Shown piece by piece: positions 1 to 9,862 of a stretch of DNA of 64,000 bases. The notes under the pieces were generated by a model that saw only the letters and a list, made by a program, of their open reading frames with translations, did not search any database and was not told the DNA's origin. The stretch comes from Candidatus Allochristensenella caecavium (GTDB taxonomy: Bacteria > Bacillota > Clostridia > Christensenellales > QAND01). Position 1 is the stretch's first letter. Each line of letters opens with the position of its first letter. The stretch is taken from NCBI GenBank assembly GCA_904397865.1, contig CAJFOS010000014.1:62001-126000 (forward strand), in the 5' to 3' direction. Both the position numbers and the translations under genes were made by a program.

Positions 1-1526
1 TTGTTAACATGGCGCCAGGGGAGATGTATACCTGGCGGACGGAAGAACTGGCGGGTACGGCGCGCTATGTCAAATTGCGCGCATTAGATGCCAAAATATT
101 GGTCAATGAAATAGCGTTTTATGATAGTGCTGGAAACCGCATTACTACGCTCGCCTCAAGCACGCCGGTGGAGGAAGGGCAGAGCGGCAACACTGCAGCG
201 CTGATTGACGAACAGGCGCTTGTCAAAGAAAACCCGTCCTATCTGGATGAGATGTATTTTGATGAGATTTATCATGCGCGTACCGCCTTTGAGCACCTAC
301 ACGGCTTTGCGCCCTATGAAAACACGCATCCGCCGTTAGGGAAGGTGTTTATCATGCTGGGGGTCGCGTTATTCGGCATGAACCCGTTTGGCTGGCGCAT
401 TGTCGGTACACTGTTTGGTATTGCCATGCTACCGCTGTTGTATGTGTTTGCTAAACGCTTGTTCCGCAATACCAAAACGGCAGCGCTTGCCTGCGGCTTA
501 TTTGCTTTGGATGGTATGCATTTTGTGCAAACGCGCATTGCCACCATCGACGTATACGGCGTATTTTTTATCATTGCGATGTGCTACTTCATGTTCCGCT
601 ATTGGCAGATGAACTTTTATGCCGATGGATTGAAGAAAACGTTCGTGCCGCTGGGACTGTGCGGTGTCATGTTTGGCTTGGGCGTGGCAAGCAAATGGAT
701 TGGTTTGTATGCAGGTGCAGGGTTGGCGGTGGCGTTCTTCACCACGCTGTTCAAACGCTATCGTGAATATGAATGGGCGCGCAAACGGTTGAATGTTACC
801 GAAGACGAAGAAGAGAAGAGGTTATGCGAACACGTTGCACAATCCTTCTGGCCCTGTACGATACGTACATGCGCATTCTGCATTGGCTTCTTCATCGTCA
901 TTCCCATCATCATCTATCTGCTCAGCTATTTGCCTTATCTGTTGTGCACAGAAAAGCCATACAGCTTGGCGGACGTTTGGGATGTACAGACATATATGTT
1001 CAATTACCACAGCCAGCTGACCGCCACGCACCCTTTCCAGAGCGCATGGTACACTTGGCCGATTATTGAGCGGCCCATCTACTATTATTCCAACAGCTAT
1101 GCCCCGCAGGGGATGATGCAGTCCTTGGCGGCATTCGGCAATCCAGCGGTTTGGTGGTCAGGATTGGCAGCGACTATATTCGTAGGCGGCTGCCTGGCAC
1201 TGCGTAAAGTCAGACAGCGGGATGACGCGAGCCTACTGACCTATCTGATGATATGTCTGGGTGGGGCGTTGCTGCCGTGGGTATTTATCACACGTGCAAC
1301 ATTTATTTATCATTATTTTGCCAGCGTGCCGTTTATCATTCTGTTTACGGCATGGGTTTGCCGCCCCAAGGAAGCCACGGGAAAACTGCCTCGCTGGGTA
1401 TGGGGTTTGCTGGCTGCCGCGGTTGTACTGTTCTGCCTGTTCTATCCGGTATGGGGTGGTGTCATGGTGGATAAAAACTGGGCGATGAACTGGCTGCGCT
1501 GGTTTGAATCCTGGTGGTTTTTTTAA
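1..1526 (+). CDS. PMT-family (dolichyl-phosphate-mannose-protein mannosyltransferase-like) membrane glycosyltransferase, 5' truncated
   Basis: The reading frame is open to the left edge of the window, so the true start lies upstream. The visible part has a short beta-rich stretch (about residues 10-45) that looks like the end of a sugar-binding or discoidin-like domain. The PMT signature follows, with an acidic FDEIYHA motif and a THPPLGK motif, then about nine to ten hydrophobic segments and the aromatic-rich PMT C-terminal four-helix region. Proteins of this family transfer a sugar from a polyprenyl phosphate to an extracytoplasmic acceptor. The acceptor here is unknown. The gene ends in a Phe-rich tail 19 bases before the comM start. 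Confidence 0.85.
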   Translation, partial: VNMAPGEMYTWRTEELAGTARYVKLRALDAKILVNEIAFYDSAGNRITTLASSTPVEEGQSGNTAALIDEQALVKENPSYLDEMYFDEIYHARTAFEHLHGFAPYENTHPPLGKVFIMLGVALFGMNPFGWRIVGTLFGIAMLPLLYVFAKRLFRNTKTAALACGLFALDGMHFVQTRIATIDVYGVFFIIAMCYFMFRYWQMNFYADGLKKTFVPLGLCGVMFGLGVASKWIGLYAGAGLAVAFFTTLFKRYREYEWARKRLNVTEDEEEKRLCEHVAQSFWPCTIRTCAFCIGFFIVIPIIIYLLSYLPYLLCTEKPYSLADVWDVQTYMFNYHSQLTATHPFQSAWYTWPIIERPIYYYSNSYAPQGMMQSLAAFGNPAVWWSGLAATIFVGGCLALRKVRQRDDASLLTYLMICLGGALLPWVFITRATFIYHYFASVPFIILFTAWVCRPKEATGKLPRWVWGLLAAAVVLFCLFYPVWGGVMVDKNWAMNWLRWFESWWFF

Positions 1527-1545
1527 AAACAAAGGGGGGAGCGCA

Positions 1546-3078
1546 ATGCTGGCGCGTATTGCCAGTTACGGACTGACCGGCCTGCACGGATATGCGGTGT
1601 CGATAGAGGTGGATGCAAGCAACGGATTGCCGGCATTTGAAATGGTCGGCCTTCCGGATGCGGCCGTGAAAGAATCGCGCGAGCGCGTGCGCAGCGCAAT
1701 TAAGAACAGCGGATATGAATATCCGGCCCGTCGATTAACCATCAATCTGGCGCCGGCAGACATTCGTAAGGAAGGCCCGATTTACGATTTGCCCATGGCA
1801 GTTGGGATTTTGGCGGCCACGGGACAGATTGATGCGCAGAAAGCGCAGGCCATTGCCATGTTGGGTGAACTATCGTTAAATGGAGAAGTCCGTCCGGTAA
1901 ACGGTGTATTGCCTATGGCCATCGATGCTTTCGCCCATGGATACAAACAGTTGCTCTTGCCTAAAGAAAATGCGGCTGAAGCTTCTTATATTCAAGGATT
2001 GCAGATTTATGCCGTGCAAACCTTGCAGGAAGTGGAACAGTTTCTCAACGGTCAGCTGTCTTTGTCGCCCTATCCAAATCAAACCTGGCATACGGAGCAA
2101 ACGGGGAACGCTGCCGCTGTGGATTTTGCGCAAATCAAAGGCCAGCAAGGCGCTAAACGCGCCATGGAAATTGCCGCCGCCGGGGGACACAATATTTTAC
2201 TTATAGGGCCTCCAGGCGCCGGCAAGACTATGCTGGCACGGGCGTTAAACGGTATTTTACCGGAGTTGACATTTGAAGAAGCGCTTGAAATTACCAAAAT
2301 ACATTCCATTGCGGGGCAGCTGCACACGAGCAACCATGGATTGATACAGCAGCGTCCGTTCCGTGCACCACACCACAGTATCTCGACGGCGGCGTTGACG
2401 GGAGGCGGACTGCGTGCGAATCCAGGAGAGGTAAGCTTAGCCCATTACGGCGTACTGTTTCTCGATGAGTTGCCTGAATTTAAACGTGATGCATTGGAAG
2501 CTTTACGTCAGCCCCTCGAAGATGGGGAAGTAACGGTCAGCCGCGTCAACGCCACGGTGACATATCCAGCCTCTTTTATGTTGGCCGCTTCGATGAATCC
2601 TTGTCCATGCGGCCAATTTGGGTATGGAGAATGCCGCTGTACACCGGTACAGATTCGTCGGTATTTGAACCGTATCAGTGGCCCCTTGCTGGACCGCATT
2701 GATATTCAAGTTGAAATGGGCCCCGTGGCTTATGAACATATCGCAGGAGATACGAAGGAAGAATGCAGTGCGGATGTACGAAGCCGCGTCAATCAGGCAA
2801 GGCGTTTGCAGCGAGAACGCTATCAAAGCGATGGCATTTTCTACAATGCACAGCTGGATAACCGTCTAAGTCATCTTTATTGTAAACCGAATAAACAGGG
2901 TGAGTTGATTTTGCAGCACGCCTTCACCAATATGGGCCTTAGCGCACGTGCTTATGGCCGCATATTGAAAGTAGCGCGTACGATTGCAGACCTGGAAGGA
3001 AGCGAGCAGATTCAGGCTCCGCATGTGGCGGAAGCCGTGCAGTACCGCAGTCTGGACCGCAAATATTGGGGGAATTGA
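1546..3078 (+). CDS. comM: YifB/ComM-family Mg-chelatase-like AAA+ ATPase
   Basis: The protein has 510 residues with the usual ComM layout: an N-terminal Lon-like fold, a Walker A motif GPPGAGKT near residue 221, an RxPFRAPHHS box and the FLDELPEF Walker B region, then a Mg-chelatase C-terminal domain with Cys-containing loops (NPCPCG). ComM in Haemophilus and Vibrio is a helicase that extends branch migration during natural transformation. The role in Firmicutes is inferred. The ATG at 1546 was chosen because an AAAGGGGGGA site lies just upstream; the frame is open to an earlier ATG at 1504 without a good site. It is followed at 2 bases by dprA, another transformation gene, which supports a shared role. 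Confidence 0.9.
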   Translation: MLARIASYGLTGLHGYAVSIEVDASNGLPAFEMVGLPDAAVKESRERVRSAIKNSGYEYPARRLTINLAPADIRKEGPIYDLPMAVGILAATGQIDAQKAQAIAMLGELSLNGEVRPVNGVLPMAIDAFAHGYKQLLLPKENAAEASYIQGLQIYAVQTLQEVEQFLNGQLSLSPYPNQTWHTEQTGNAAAVDFAQIKGQQGAKRAMEIAAAGGHNILLIGPPGAGKTMLARALNGILPELTFEEALEITKIHSIAGQLHTSNHGLIQQRPFRAPHHSISTAALTGGGLRANPGEVSLAHYGVLFLDELPEFKRDALEALRQPLEDGEVTVSRVNATVTYPASFMLAASMNPCPCGQFGYGECRCTPVQIRRYLNRISGPLLDRIDIQVEMGPVAYEHIAGDTKEECSADVRSRVNQARRLQRERYQSDGIFYNAQLDNRLSHLYCKPNKQGELILQHAFTNMGLSARAYGRILKVARTIADLEGSEQIQAPHVAEAVQYRSLDRKYWGN

Positions 3079-3080
3079 CG

Positions 3081-4178
3081 ATGGAACAGGCACAGCGCCC
3101 TTATTATATGTGGCTATGCAGCATTGAAGGGGTCGGAACCAAACGCATGCAGGCGTTATGCGACTATTTTGGCTCGCCTCAAGCGGTTTTTGAACACGCG
3201 AACCTTAAACAATGCTTGCAAGTCCCATGGATGGGGGAAGCGACCAGCCGATTGTTGCTTGCAGCCCGCAATCAAGCGCGCTTGGATGCAGCTAATGAAT
3301 GCTTGGAAAAGAAAGGGATTCGCGCTTATTTTCAAGAGGACGACGGATATCCTCCTCCTTTGCGCAGTGTGCCGGACGCTCCATTGGTCTTATTTGCCAA
3401 GGGCGCCTGTCCGCCTTGTTTTTCACGGACAGCCGCTATTGTGGGGACGCGCCATTGTACACGCTATGGACGCAATACCGCGCAGAAGCTGTCGGAAGAG
3501 CTGGCGGCGCAAGGGGTGACAATTGTTTCCGGTATGGCGCGCGGGATTGATGCAAGTGCACACTATGGCGCGTTGCAGGCTGGTGGATTCACAGTTGCTG
3601 TCCTGGGTTGCGGAGTGGATGTTATCTACCCAGCCGAACACGGCCAATTATATGAGCAGATTTGTGAAAACGGCGTAGTCGTTTCGGATTATTTTCCAGG
3701 AACGCAGCCTTTGCCAACCAATTTTCCGCCGCGCAACCGCATTATCAGCGGCATGAGTGATGCGGTTGTAATTGTGGAATCGCGAGAAAAGGGCGGTTCC
3801 ATGATTACTTACCAATTTGCATTGGAACAGGGAAAAGAAATTTTTGCCGTGCCTGGAAATATCGATTCGCCTGCGTCAATGGGAACAAACCGTATGATTC
3901 GCGACGGCATGTTTCCGGTCTTGGAGGCGGATGACGTTTTAATTCGCATGCGTTGGGGACGCCAAATTCATACGAATAAACCTGCACCTGCATGGGAGCT
4001 GACGGAGGATGAACAGTGCGTCTATGAACAATTGGAGCAGGGGGATTTATCCTATGATGCGTTGGCAGGATACACGGGCCAAAGCGATGCTCAATTATCT
4101 ACGTGCTTGACATTGATGGAAATTCGCGGAATAATTAAGCAATTACCAGGACGCATTTATACGATTGTACGGTCGTAG
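3081..4178 (+). CDS. dprA: DNA-processing protein DprA
   Basis: DprA binds incoming single-stranded DNA and loads RecA during transformation. The 365-residue product has an N-terminal helix-hairpin-like region (GVGTKRM), a Rossmann-like DprA core with VGTR (121-124), SGMARGID (150-157) and a PPRNRIISG motif, and a small C-terminal winged-helix segment. The ATG at 3081 follows a GGGGGAA site. A TTG 15 bases earlier also lies in frame, inside that site, and is unlikely. The gene sits between comM and topA; dprA-topA-trmFO-hslVU is a common order in Firmicutes. Confidence 0.93.
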   Translation: MEQAQRPYYMWLCSIEGVGTKRMQALCDYFGSPQAVFEHANLKQCLQVPWMGEATSRLLLAARNQARLDAANECLEKKGIRAYFQEDDGYPPPLRSVPDAPLVLFAKGACPPCFSRTAAIVGTRHCTRYGRNTAQKLSEELAAQGVTIVSGMARGIDASAHYGALQAGGFTVAVLGCGVDVIYPAEHGQLYEQICENGVVVSDYFPGTQPLPTNFPPRNRIISGMSDAVVIVESREKGGSMITYQFALEQGKEIFAVPGNIDSPASMGTNRMIRDGMFPVLEADDVLIRMRWGRQIHTNKPAPAWELTEDEQCVYEQLEQGDLSYDALAGYTGQSDAQLSTCLTLMEIRGIIKQLPGRIYTIVRS

Positions 4179-4205
4179 CTCAATATATGGTTTTCGGAGG
4201 AATGC

Positions 4206-6539
4206 ATGGAGCAGGAAAAGACGCTTTCACAGCCGGAAAAGAAAGCAAGGAAATCCGCTGCAAAGACAGCAGCGCCCAGCAAAAAACGAACGGCCAAGAA
4301 GACGGACGATGGCCAGACGGAGCAGAAAAAAACTGTCTCAAAGGCAAGTAAACGCACCACGGCCACGGGCAGTAAAAAAACGTCGAAAAGTGCAGCTGCC
4401 AAAACGCCTACCCGCAAACGGACTACTAAAAAAGTAGAACCGGGCGGAACGTTGGTGATTGTGGAGTCGCCAGCCAAAGCGCATACGATTGAAAAGTTTC
4501 TTGGTGATGGTTATCATGTGACCGCAAGCCAGGGGCATGTAAGGGATTTGCCTAAAAAAGAGCTAGGGGTCGATATTGAGCATGATTTTACGCCCAAATA
4601 TGTACAAATGACAGGGCGCAGTTCGGTTTTAACGGAAATCAAATCCATGGCTAAGAGCGCGGACCGCGTGTTGCTGGCCACTGACCCGGACCGTGAAGGC
4701 GAAGCAATCAGCTGGCATATCGCACAGTTGTTAAAATTGGACCAGGATAGCGATTGCCGCATTGAATTTAATGAAATTACCAAGCATGCGGTTGAACAAG
4801 CGATTGAACATCCGCGCAAGATTGATATGGGCCGTGTGAACGCCCAACAGGCACGCCGGGTGTTGGACCGTTTGGTCGGATATAAAATCAGCCCGTTGTT
4901 ATGGAAAAAAATCCGTACGGGTTTGAGCGCTGGTCGTGTGCAGAGCGTTGCGGTCAAGATGATTTGCGACCGGGACAGGGAGATTGAAAAATTTGTCCCT
5001 AAAGAATACTGGACGATTGGGGCAGCTTTTACCGAGCAGGCAAACGGCCAGCAATTTACAGCGAATTTGGAAAAGATTGGCAAGGAAAAGGCACAGATTG
5101 ACCATGAAGAACAGGCGCAGCAAATCTGTGCGGATGCCAAAACCTTCGATTATCGTATCGAAAAGGTCAAAAAGGGCAAACGGACGCGCAAAGCACCAGC
5201 GCCTTTTACCACCAGCACGCTGCAGCAGGAAGCTTCGCGCAAGCTTTCGTTTACACCTGCAAACACGATGCGTTTAGCACAACAGTTATACGAAGGTGTT
5301 GATATCGGCGGTGGGGCGGTTGGCCTTGTGACGTATATTCGTACGGACAGCATGCGCGTTTCCAGCGAAGCGATTGCCCAAGTGCGCGATTATATTGAAA
5401 AAAAATATGGCGCAGCTTATGTGCCGGCTAAACCCAACTACTTTGCCAATCGTTCGCGTGCGCAGGATGCGCACGAAGCAATTCGTCCGACGTCCATTGA
5501 ACGTACGCCCCAAAGCCTGCGGGGAAGCCTCAATGCCCAACAGATGCGTTTGTATGAACTGATTTATAATCGTTTTGTCGCCAGCCAGATGGCGGGCGAA
5601 GTGTCCGATACGCTGACGGCGGATATCATAGGCGGGCCCTATACATTCCGTACAACGGGTTCAATTGTGCGCTTTGATGGATATCGTGCTGCATATGTTG
5701 AGGGCAGGGATGATGATAAGGAAGAGGTAAATCGTCAGCTTCCGGAACTTTCAGAGGGCGTGGCCTGTCAGCTAGGCGATTTAACACCGGAGCAGCACTA
5801 TACACAGCCGCCGTATCATTACAGTGAAGCGACGTTGGTAAAGGCTTTGGAGGAGCGGGGCATTGGGCGGCCTAGCACATACGCGACCATCATCTCCACC
5901 ATTATTGACCGCGAATATGTAGAACGTGAAAATCGGCAACTCCGCGCAACGCAATTGGGGTTTGTCGTCACAGATTGGCTGACTAAGAATTTTGAAAATA
6001 TCGTAGATGAAGAATTCACTGCGAAAATGGAAAGCGACCTGGATGAGGTGGAAGAAGGCCGGGATTGGCATAAAACGGTCGGGGAATTCTATGGCCCCTT
6101 TGAACAGACGCTGAAAACCGCAGCCGATTCTGAACGAGTCAAGATGCCGGAAGAAGTGACGGATATCCCATGTGAAAATTGCGGGGCGATGATGGTTATC
6201 AAAACTGGGCGATTCGGTAAATTTCTGGCTTGTCCCAATTTTCCCGCCTGCAAGACGACCAAACCGTTGGTGGAAACTGTGGCGGATGTTGTTTGCCCCA
6301 AATGCGGCGGTAAAGTGGTTAAGAAAAAATCCAAACGCGGCAAGGTGTTTTTTGGCTGCGAAAATTATCCGCAATGCGATTTTGTATCATGGGACCAGCC
6401 AGTAGCGGATAAGTGCGAAAAGTGTGGTGGCAATATGGTGCTGAAATGGGGACGCAACCGCGTGCCTTACAAGCAGTGCACCAATCCCGAATGCAACCAC
6501 CGTGTATTCAACAACAGGAGCAAAAAACAGGATGCCTGA
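4206..6539 (+). CDS. topA: DNA topoisomerase I with Lys/Ala/Thr-rich N-terminal tail
   Basis: Type IA topoisomerase that relaxes negative supercoils. The TOPRIM domain begins near residue 82 (VIVESPAK) and has the DPDRE acidic triad at about 160-164. The catalytic Tyr is about residue 377 in TYIRTDS. Three C-terminal four-Cys zinc ribbons follow, each starting with a CxxC pair. Total length is 777 residues. The first 80 residues are unusual: a highly basic, low-complexity tail rich in Lys, Ala, Thr and Ser, not normally present at the N-terminus of this enzyme. The start follows a GGAGG site, and the end overlaps trmFO by 8 bases. Confidence 0.95.
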   Translation: MEQEKTLSQPEKKARKSAAKTAAPSKKRTAKKTDDGQTEQKKTVSKASKRTTATGSKKTSKSAAAKTPTRKRTTKKVEPGGTLVIVESPAKAHTIEKFLGDGYHVTASQGHVRDLPKKELGVDIEHDFTPKYVQMTGRSSVLTEIKSMAKSADRVLLATDPDREGEAISWHIAQLLKLDQDSDCRIEFNEITKHAVEQAIEHPRKIDMGRVNAQQARRVLDRLVGYKISPLLWKKIRTGLSAGRVQSVAVKMICDRDREIEKFVPKEYWTIGAAFTEQANGQQFTANLEKIGKEKAQIDHEEQAQQICADAKTFDYRIEKVKKGKRTRKAPAPFTTSTLQQEASRKLSFTPANTMRLAQQLYEGVDIGGGAVGLVTYIRTDSMRVSSEAIAQVRDYIEKKYGAAYVPAKPNYFANRSRAQDAHEAIRPTSIERTPQSLRGSLNAQQMRLYELIYNRFVASQMAGEVSDTLTADIIGGPYTFRTTGSIVRFDGYRAAYVEGRDDDKEEVNRQLPELSEGVACQLGDLTPEQHYTQPPYHYSEATLVKALEERGIGRPSTYATIISTIIDREYVERENRQLRATQLGFVVTDWLTKNFENIVDEEFTAKMESDLDEVEEGRDWHKTVGEFYGPFEQTLKTAADSERVKMPEEVTDIPCENCGAMMVIKTGRFGKFLACPNFPACKTTKPLVETVADVVCPKCGGKVVKKKSKRGKVFFGCENYPQCDFVSWDQPVADKCEKCGGNMVLKWGRNRVPYKQCTNPECNHRVFNNRSKKQDA

Positions 6540-7833
6540 TGCGGTTGTTATCGGCGCTGGTCTGGCAGGATGCGAAGCAGCCTGGCAGCTGGCTTCGGCA
6601 GGAATCAATGTAACTTTATACGAAATGAAACCGGGCCGGATGAGCCCGGCACACCATTCGCCGCTGTTTGCGGAACTGGTGTGTAGTAATTCTTTAAAGG
6701 CCACGCGCCTGGACAGCGCGAGCGGCGTGCTCAAGCGTGAGATGAAGACGTTGGGCTCGCTCGTTTTGTCGTGCGCGGAACAAACAAGCGTGCCTGCCGG
6801 CGGTGCCTTGGCGGTGGACCGCCAAGCCTTTTCTGCCTTGGTAACAGAACACATTTGCCGTCATCCATATATTTCCGTTGTGCGGGACGAAGTAACGGAA
6901 ATTCCGCATGATACGCTGGTCATTGTAGCCACTGGCCCATTGACGCAAGGAGCTTTGGCAGAAGATATCATGAGGCGGACAGGACGGCCGCTGTCGTTTT
7001 TTGACGCGGCGGCACCTGTCGTTTCATTTGAAAGCATTGATATGAGCCGCGCTTTTTTTGCCGGACGGTATGACCAGCCCAAGGATTACATCAACTGCAC
7101 GCTAAGCAAAGAAGAATATGAAACGTTTTATACGGCGTTGATTCATGCGGAAAAAGCAGATATACATGATTTTGACGGCACCCACTTTGAAGGCTGTATG
7201 CCCATTGAAGCGTTAGCTGCACGTGGTTTCCGCACGCCTTTATTTGGCCCTATGAGCCCAAAAGGTTTAACGGACCCTGCAACGGGCCGGTGGCCTTATG
7301 CGGCCGTTCAGCTGCGCAGGGAAAATAGGGAAGGCACGATGTGGAATCTGGTCGGTTTTCAGACCAATCTGAAATTTGGCGAACAAAAGCGCGTATTTGG
7401 CCTCATTCCTGCACTTGCTCATGCGGAATTCCTCCGCTATGGTGTCATGCATCGCAACACCTACCTGCCTGCGGATACGCTGGATGAGCAACTGCGTTTG
7501 AAAAATGATAAAGCCATCCGTTTTGCCGGACAAATGACGGGTGTAGAGGGATATATGGAATCCGCTGCAATGGGCATTGCAGCAGGCCTGTTTACCGTCT
7601 GTGAAATCCTGGGCAAACAAGTTCCTCGGTGGGATAACCGGACGGCCATAGGGGCTTTACTGGATTATATCAGCCATTATGCAGGCAAGGATTTTCAACC
7701 TATGAATATCAATTTCGGCTTGATGGCGCCGTTGCAAACACCGATTCGGAATAAAGCACAGCGTCATGAAGCCATTTCCATACGTGCAGAACAGGCTTTT
7801 TGGGAACAGATGCAACAGGATATAATGGATTAA
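6532..7833 (+). CDS. trmFO: Methylenetetrahydrofolate-tRNA-(uracil-5-)-methyltransferase TrmFO
   Basis: A FAD-dependent enzyme that makes 5-methyluridine at position 54 of tRNA with methylenetetrahydrofolate as carbon donor. The 433-residue protein opens with a dinucleotide-binding GAGLAG motif (8-13) and carries the family features ELVCSNS, a CMPIE stretch and a C-terminal [10 protein letters not shown] region with NINFGL. The ATG at 6532 overlaps the topA stop and places the FAD motif at the expected distance from the N-terminus; an in-frame ATG further upstream lies within topA. It sits in the usual topA-trmFO-hslV order. Confidence 0.95.
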   Translation: MPDAVVIGAGLAGCEAAWQLASAGINVTLYEMKPGRMSPAHHSPLFAELVCSNSLKATRLDSASGVLKREMKTLGSLVLSCAEQTSVPAGGALAVDRQAFSALVTEHICRHPYISVVRDEVTEIPHDTLVIVATGPLTQGALAEDIMRRTGRPLSFFDAAAPVVSFESIDMSRAFFAGRYDQPKDYINCTLSKEEYETFYTALIHAEKADIHDFDGTHFEGCMPIEALAARGFRTPLFGPMSPKGLTDPATGRWPYAAVQLRRENREGTMWNLVGFQTNLKFGEQKRVFGLIPALAHAEFLRYGVMHRNTYLPADTLDEQLRLKNDKAIRFAGQMTGVEGYMESAAMGIAAGLFTVCEILGKQVPRWDNRTAIGALLDYISHYAGKDFQPMNINFGLMAPLQTPIRNKAQRHEAISIRAEQAFWEQMQQDIMD

Positions 7834-7847
7834 AGGAGGGTTTTATC

Positions 7848-8381
7848 ATGGAGTTGCGCGGAACAACAATCGTAGCGGTCAAAAAAGACGGCAAGTGCGC
7901 AGTTGCCGGAGATGGGCAGGTCACCATGGGCCAACAGGTGGTTATGAAAGGCACGGCCAAAAAGGTGCGCCGTATCTACAACGACAAAGTGGTCATCGGG
8001 TTCGCCGGTGGCGTGGCGGATGCGTTTTCCCTGACGGAAAAATTTCAAGCCAAACTGGAACAGTTCAGCGGTTCGCTCATGCGTGCGGCGGTGGAACTGG
8101 CCAGGGACTGGCGCTGTGATAAAGTGCTTAAAAATCTGGAAGCGATGCTCATTGCTACAGATGGAACAGACCTGCTGGTCATTTCCGGCAACGGGGAAGT
8201 CATTGACCCGGATGATGGCATCACGGCCATAGGCAGCGGTGGGAATTATGCGCTGGCTGCCGCTCGTGCTTTGGCGCAGAATACGGATTTATCCGCTCGG
8301 GAAATTGCGGTCAAAGCAATTGAAATTGCCGGACAAATCTGCATTTTTACCAATGGCAATATTACGGTAGAGGAGGCATAA
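7848..8381 (+). CDS. hslV: ATP-dependent protease proteolytic subunit HslV (ClpQ/CodW)
   Basis: The proteolytic half of the HslUV protease, a proteasome-like dodecamer with an N-terminal Thr nucleophile. The start at 7848 follows an AAAGGAGGG site. Residues 1-5 (MELRG) would be a short propeptide, and Thr6 in TTIVAV is the expected nucleophile after processing. [18 protein letters not shown] and [14 protein letters not shown] are standard family motifs. At 177 residues it is of normal length. hslU follows after 4 bases. Confidence 0.96.
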   Translation: MELRGTTIVAVKKDGKCAVAGDGQVTMGQQVVMKGTAKKVRRIYNDKVVIGFAGGVADAFSLTEKFQAKLEQFSGSLMRAAVELARDWRCDKVLKNLEAMLIATDGTDLLVISGNGEVIDPDDGITAIGSGGNYALAAARALAQNTDLSAREIAVKAIEIAGQICIFTNGNITVEEA

Positions 8382-8385
8382 AGCA

Positions 8386-9783
8386 ATGGCAGAATTGACG
8401 CCCAGACAAACCGTAGCAGAACTGGACAAATTCATTATCGGCCAGGCCAATGCGAAACGCGCGGTTGCCGTCGCGTTGCGCAATCGGTACCGCCGTAGCC
8501 TGCTGCCCGAAGAGATGGCGGAGGAGATTACGCCCAAAAACATTTTAATGATGGGCCCAACAGGCGTAGGGAAAACAGAAATTGCCCGCCGCCTAGCCAA
8601 ATTGGTCAGGGCGCCTTTTGTTAAGGTGGAAGCGACCAAATTTACGGAAGTCGGCTATGTAGGACGCGACGTGGAATCCATCATTCGCGATTTGGTGGAG
8701 GCTTCGATTCATATGGTGCGTGAGGAACGCATGAATGGTGTTTCGGGTAAAGCCAAGGAAGCGGCGGAGGAACGCCTGGTTGATTTACTCATGCCCGATG
8801 ACCAGAAACCCAAAGAACCGCAGCCGCAGGCGTCACCGTTTGCAGCGCTGTTCGCGCCGCAAGGCAGTCAGCCGCCTGCCAAGGTGGAGACACCGGAAGA
8901 AGAAACACTGCGCAATTCCACGCGTGAAGCCATTCGTTCACAGCTGCGTGCAGGCCTGCTGGAAGACCAAATGGTCGAAATGAAGGTGGAGGAAAAGGCC
9001 AATATGGGCATGGACCTCAGCCAGATGGGTATTGATTTCAATATGGGCGATGTATTGGGCGATATGGTACCGAAAAAAACCAAAATTCGCAAATTAACTG
9101 TTAAAGACGCTCGTCGCGTGCTAGAACAGGAGGAAGGCGACAAACTGGTTGACCGGGAAGATATCAATGATGAGGCCTTACGCCGTGCGGAACGCGACGG
9201 CATTGTGTTCATCGATGAAATCGATAAAATTGCCGGCCGGCAGGGAACGGGCGGAAGCGGCCCGGATGTCAGCCGCGAAGGCGTACAACGAGATATTTTG
9301 CCTATCGTCGAGGGAAGTACGGTCAACACCAAATACGGCGCAGTCAAAACCGACCATATGCTATTTATTGCTGCCGGGGCGTTTCATGTGGCAAAGGTGG
9401 ATGACTTGATTCCGGAACTGCAGGGGCGTTTCCCGATTCGTGTAACGTTGGATAGCCTGACGGCGGATGATTTCGTCCGTATTTTGACCGAAACCGAAAA
9501 TGCACAGACCAAGCAATACGCCGCCCTGCTGGGAACCGAAGGGGTGCGCCTGACTTATACGGAGGATGGCGTACGCGCCATTGCCGACTATGCATTTGAA
9601 GCAAACCAAAACGGGGAAAACCTGGGGGCACGGCGTTTGCACGGTATCATGGAACAGCTGTTGGAAGAAGTGTCTTTCTGCGCAGATGAAATGCAGGGTG
9701 AAGTTGTAGTAGATGCGGCCTATGTACAGGCGCATTTGGAACGGCAATTTGACGTAAACACATTAAGGAAGTATATTTTATAA
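8386..9783 (+). CDS. hslU: HslUV protease ATPase subunit HslU (ClpY)
   Basis: The AAA+ unfoldase that feeds substrates to HslV. Walker A GPTGVGKT lies at about 57-64, and Walker B is in VFIDEIDK, followed by a Gly-Ser rich loop. The intermediate (I) domain is the variable Pro/Gln-rich stretch around 140-200. The protein ends in the short ...LRKYIL tail that docks into HslV in this family. Length 465 residues. The start follows an AGGAGG site. It is cotranscribed with hslV. Confidence 0.96.
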   Translation: MAELTPRQTVAELDKFIIGQANAKRAVAVALRNRYRRSLLPEEMAEEITPKNILMMGPTGVGKTEIARRLAKLVRAPFVKVEATKFTEVGYVGRDVESIIRDLVEASIHMVREERMNGVSGKAKEAAEERLVDLLMPDDQKPKEPQPQASPFAALFAPQGSQPPAKVETPEEETLRNSTREAIRSQLRAGLLEDQMVEMKVEEKANMGMDLSQMGIDFNMGDVLGDMVPKKTKIRKLTVKDARRVLEQEEGDKLVDREDINDEALRRAERDGIVFIDEIDKIAGRQGTGGSGPDVSREGVQRDILPIVEGSTVNTKYGAVKTDHMLFIAAGAFHVAKVDDLIPELQGRFPIRVTLDSLTADDFVRILTETENAQTKQYAALLGTEGVRLTYTEDGVRAIADYAFEANQNGENLGARRLHGIMEQLLEEVSFCADEMQGEVVVDAAYVQAHLERQFDVNTLRKYIL

Positions 9784-9815
9784 AGCAGGTTGTTTTTGTG
9801 TATACCATCGACACG

Positions 9816-9838
9816 GGTTTCTCATACTAAGAGAAACC
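9816..9838 (+). other. Perfect 8-bp intergenic hairpin without T-run
   Basis: GGTTTCTC (9816-9823) pairs with GAGAAACC (9831-9838) around a 7-base loop, in the 79-base gap between hslU and the next gene. No U-tract follows, so it is not a standard terminator. It could be an mRNA processing or stability element. Confidence 0.5.
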
Positions 9839-9862
9839 GATGTAGATGGAGGTACACAATCA

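Noticed and set aside
4514-5140. Long minus-strand frames opposite topA, spoIIIAE, comM and other genes
   Set aside because: They are shadows of strongly conserved plus-strand genes and have no homology-like features or start sites.
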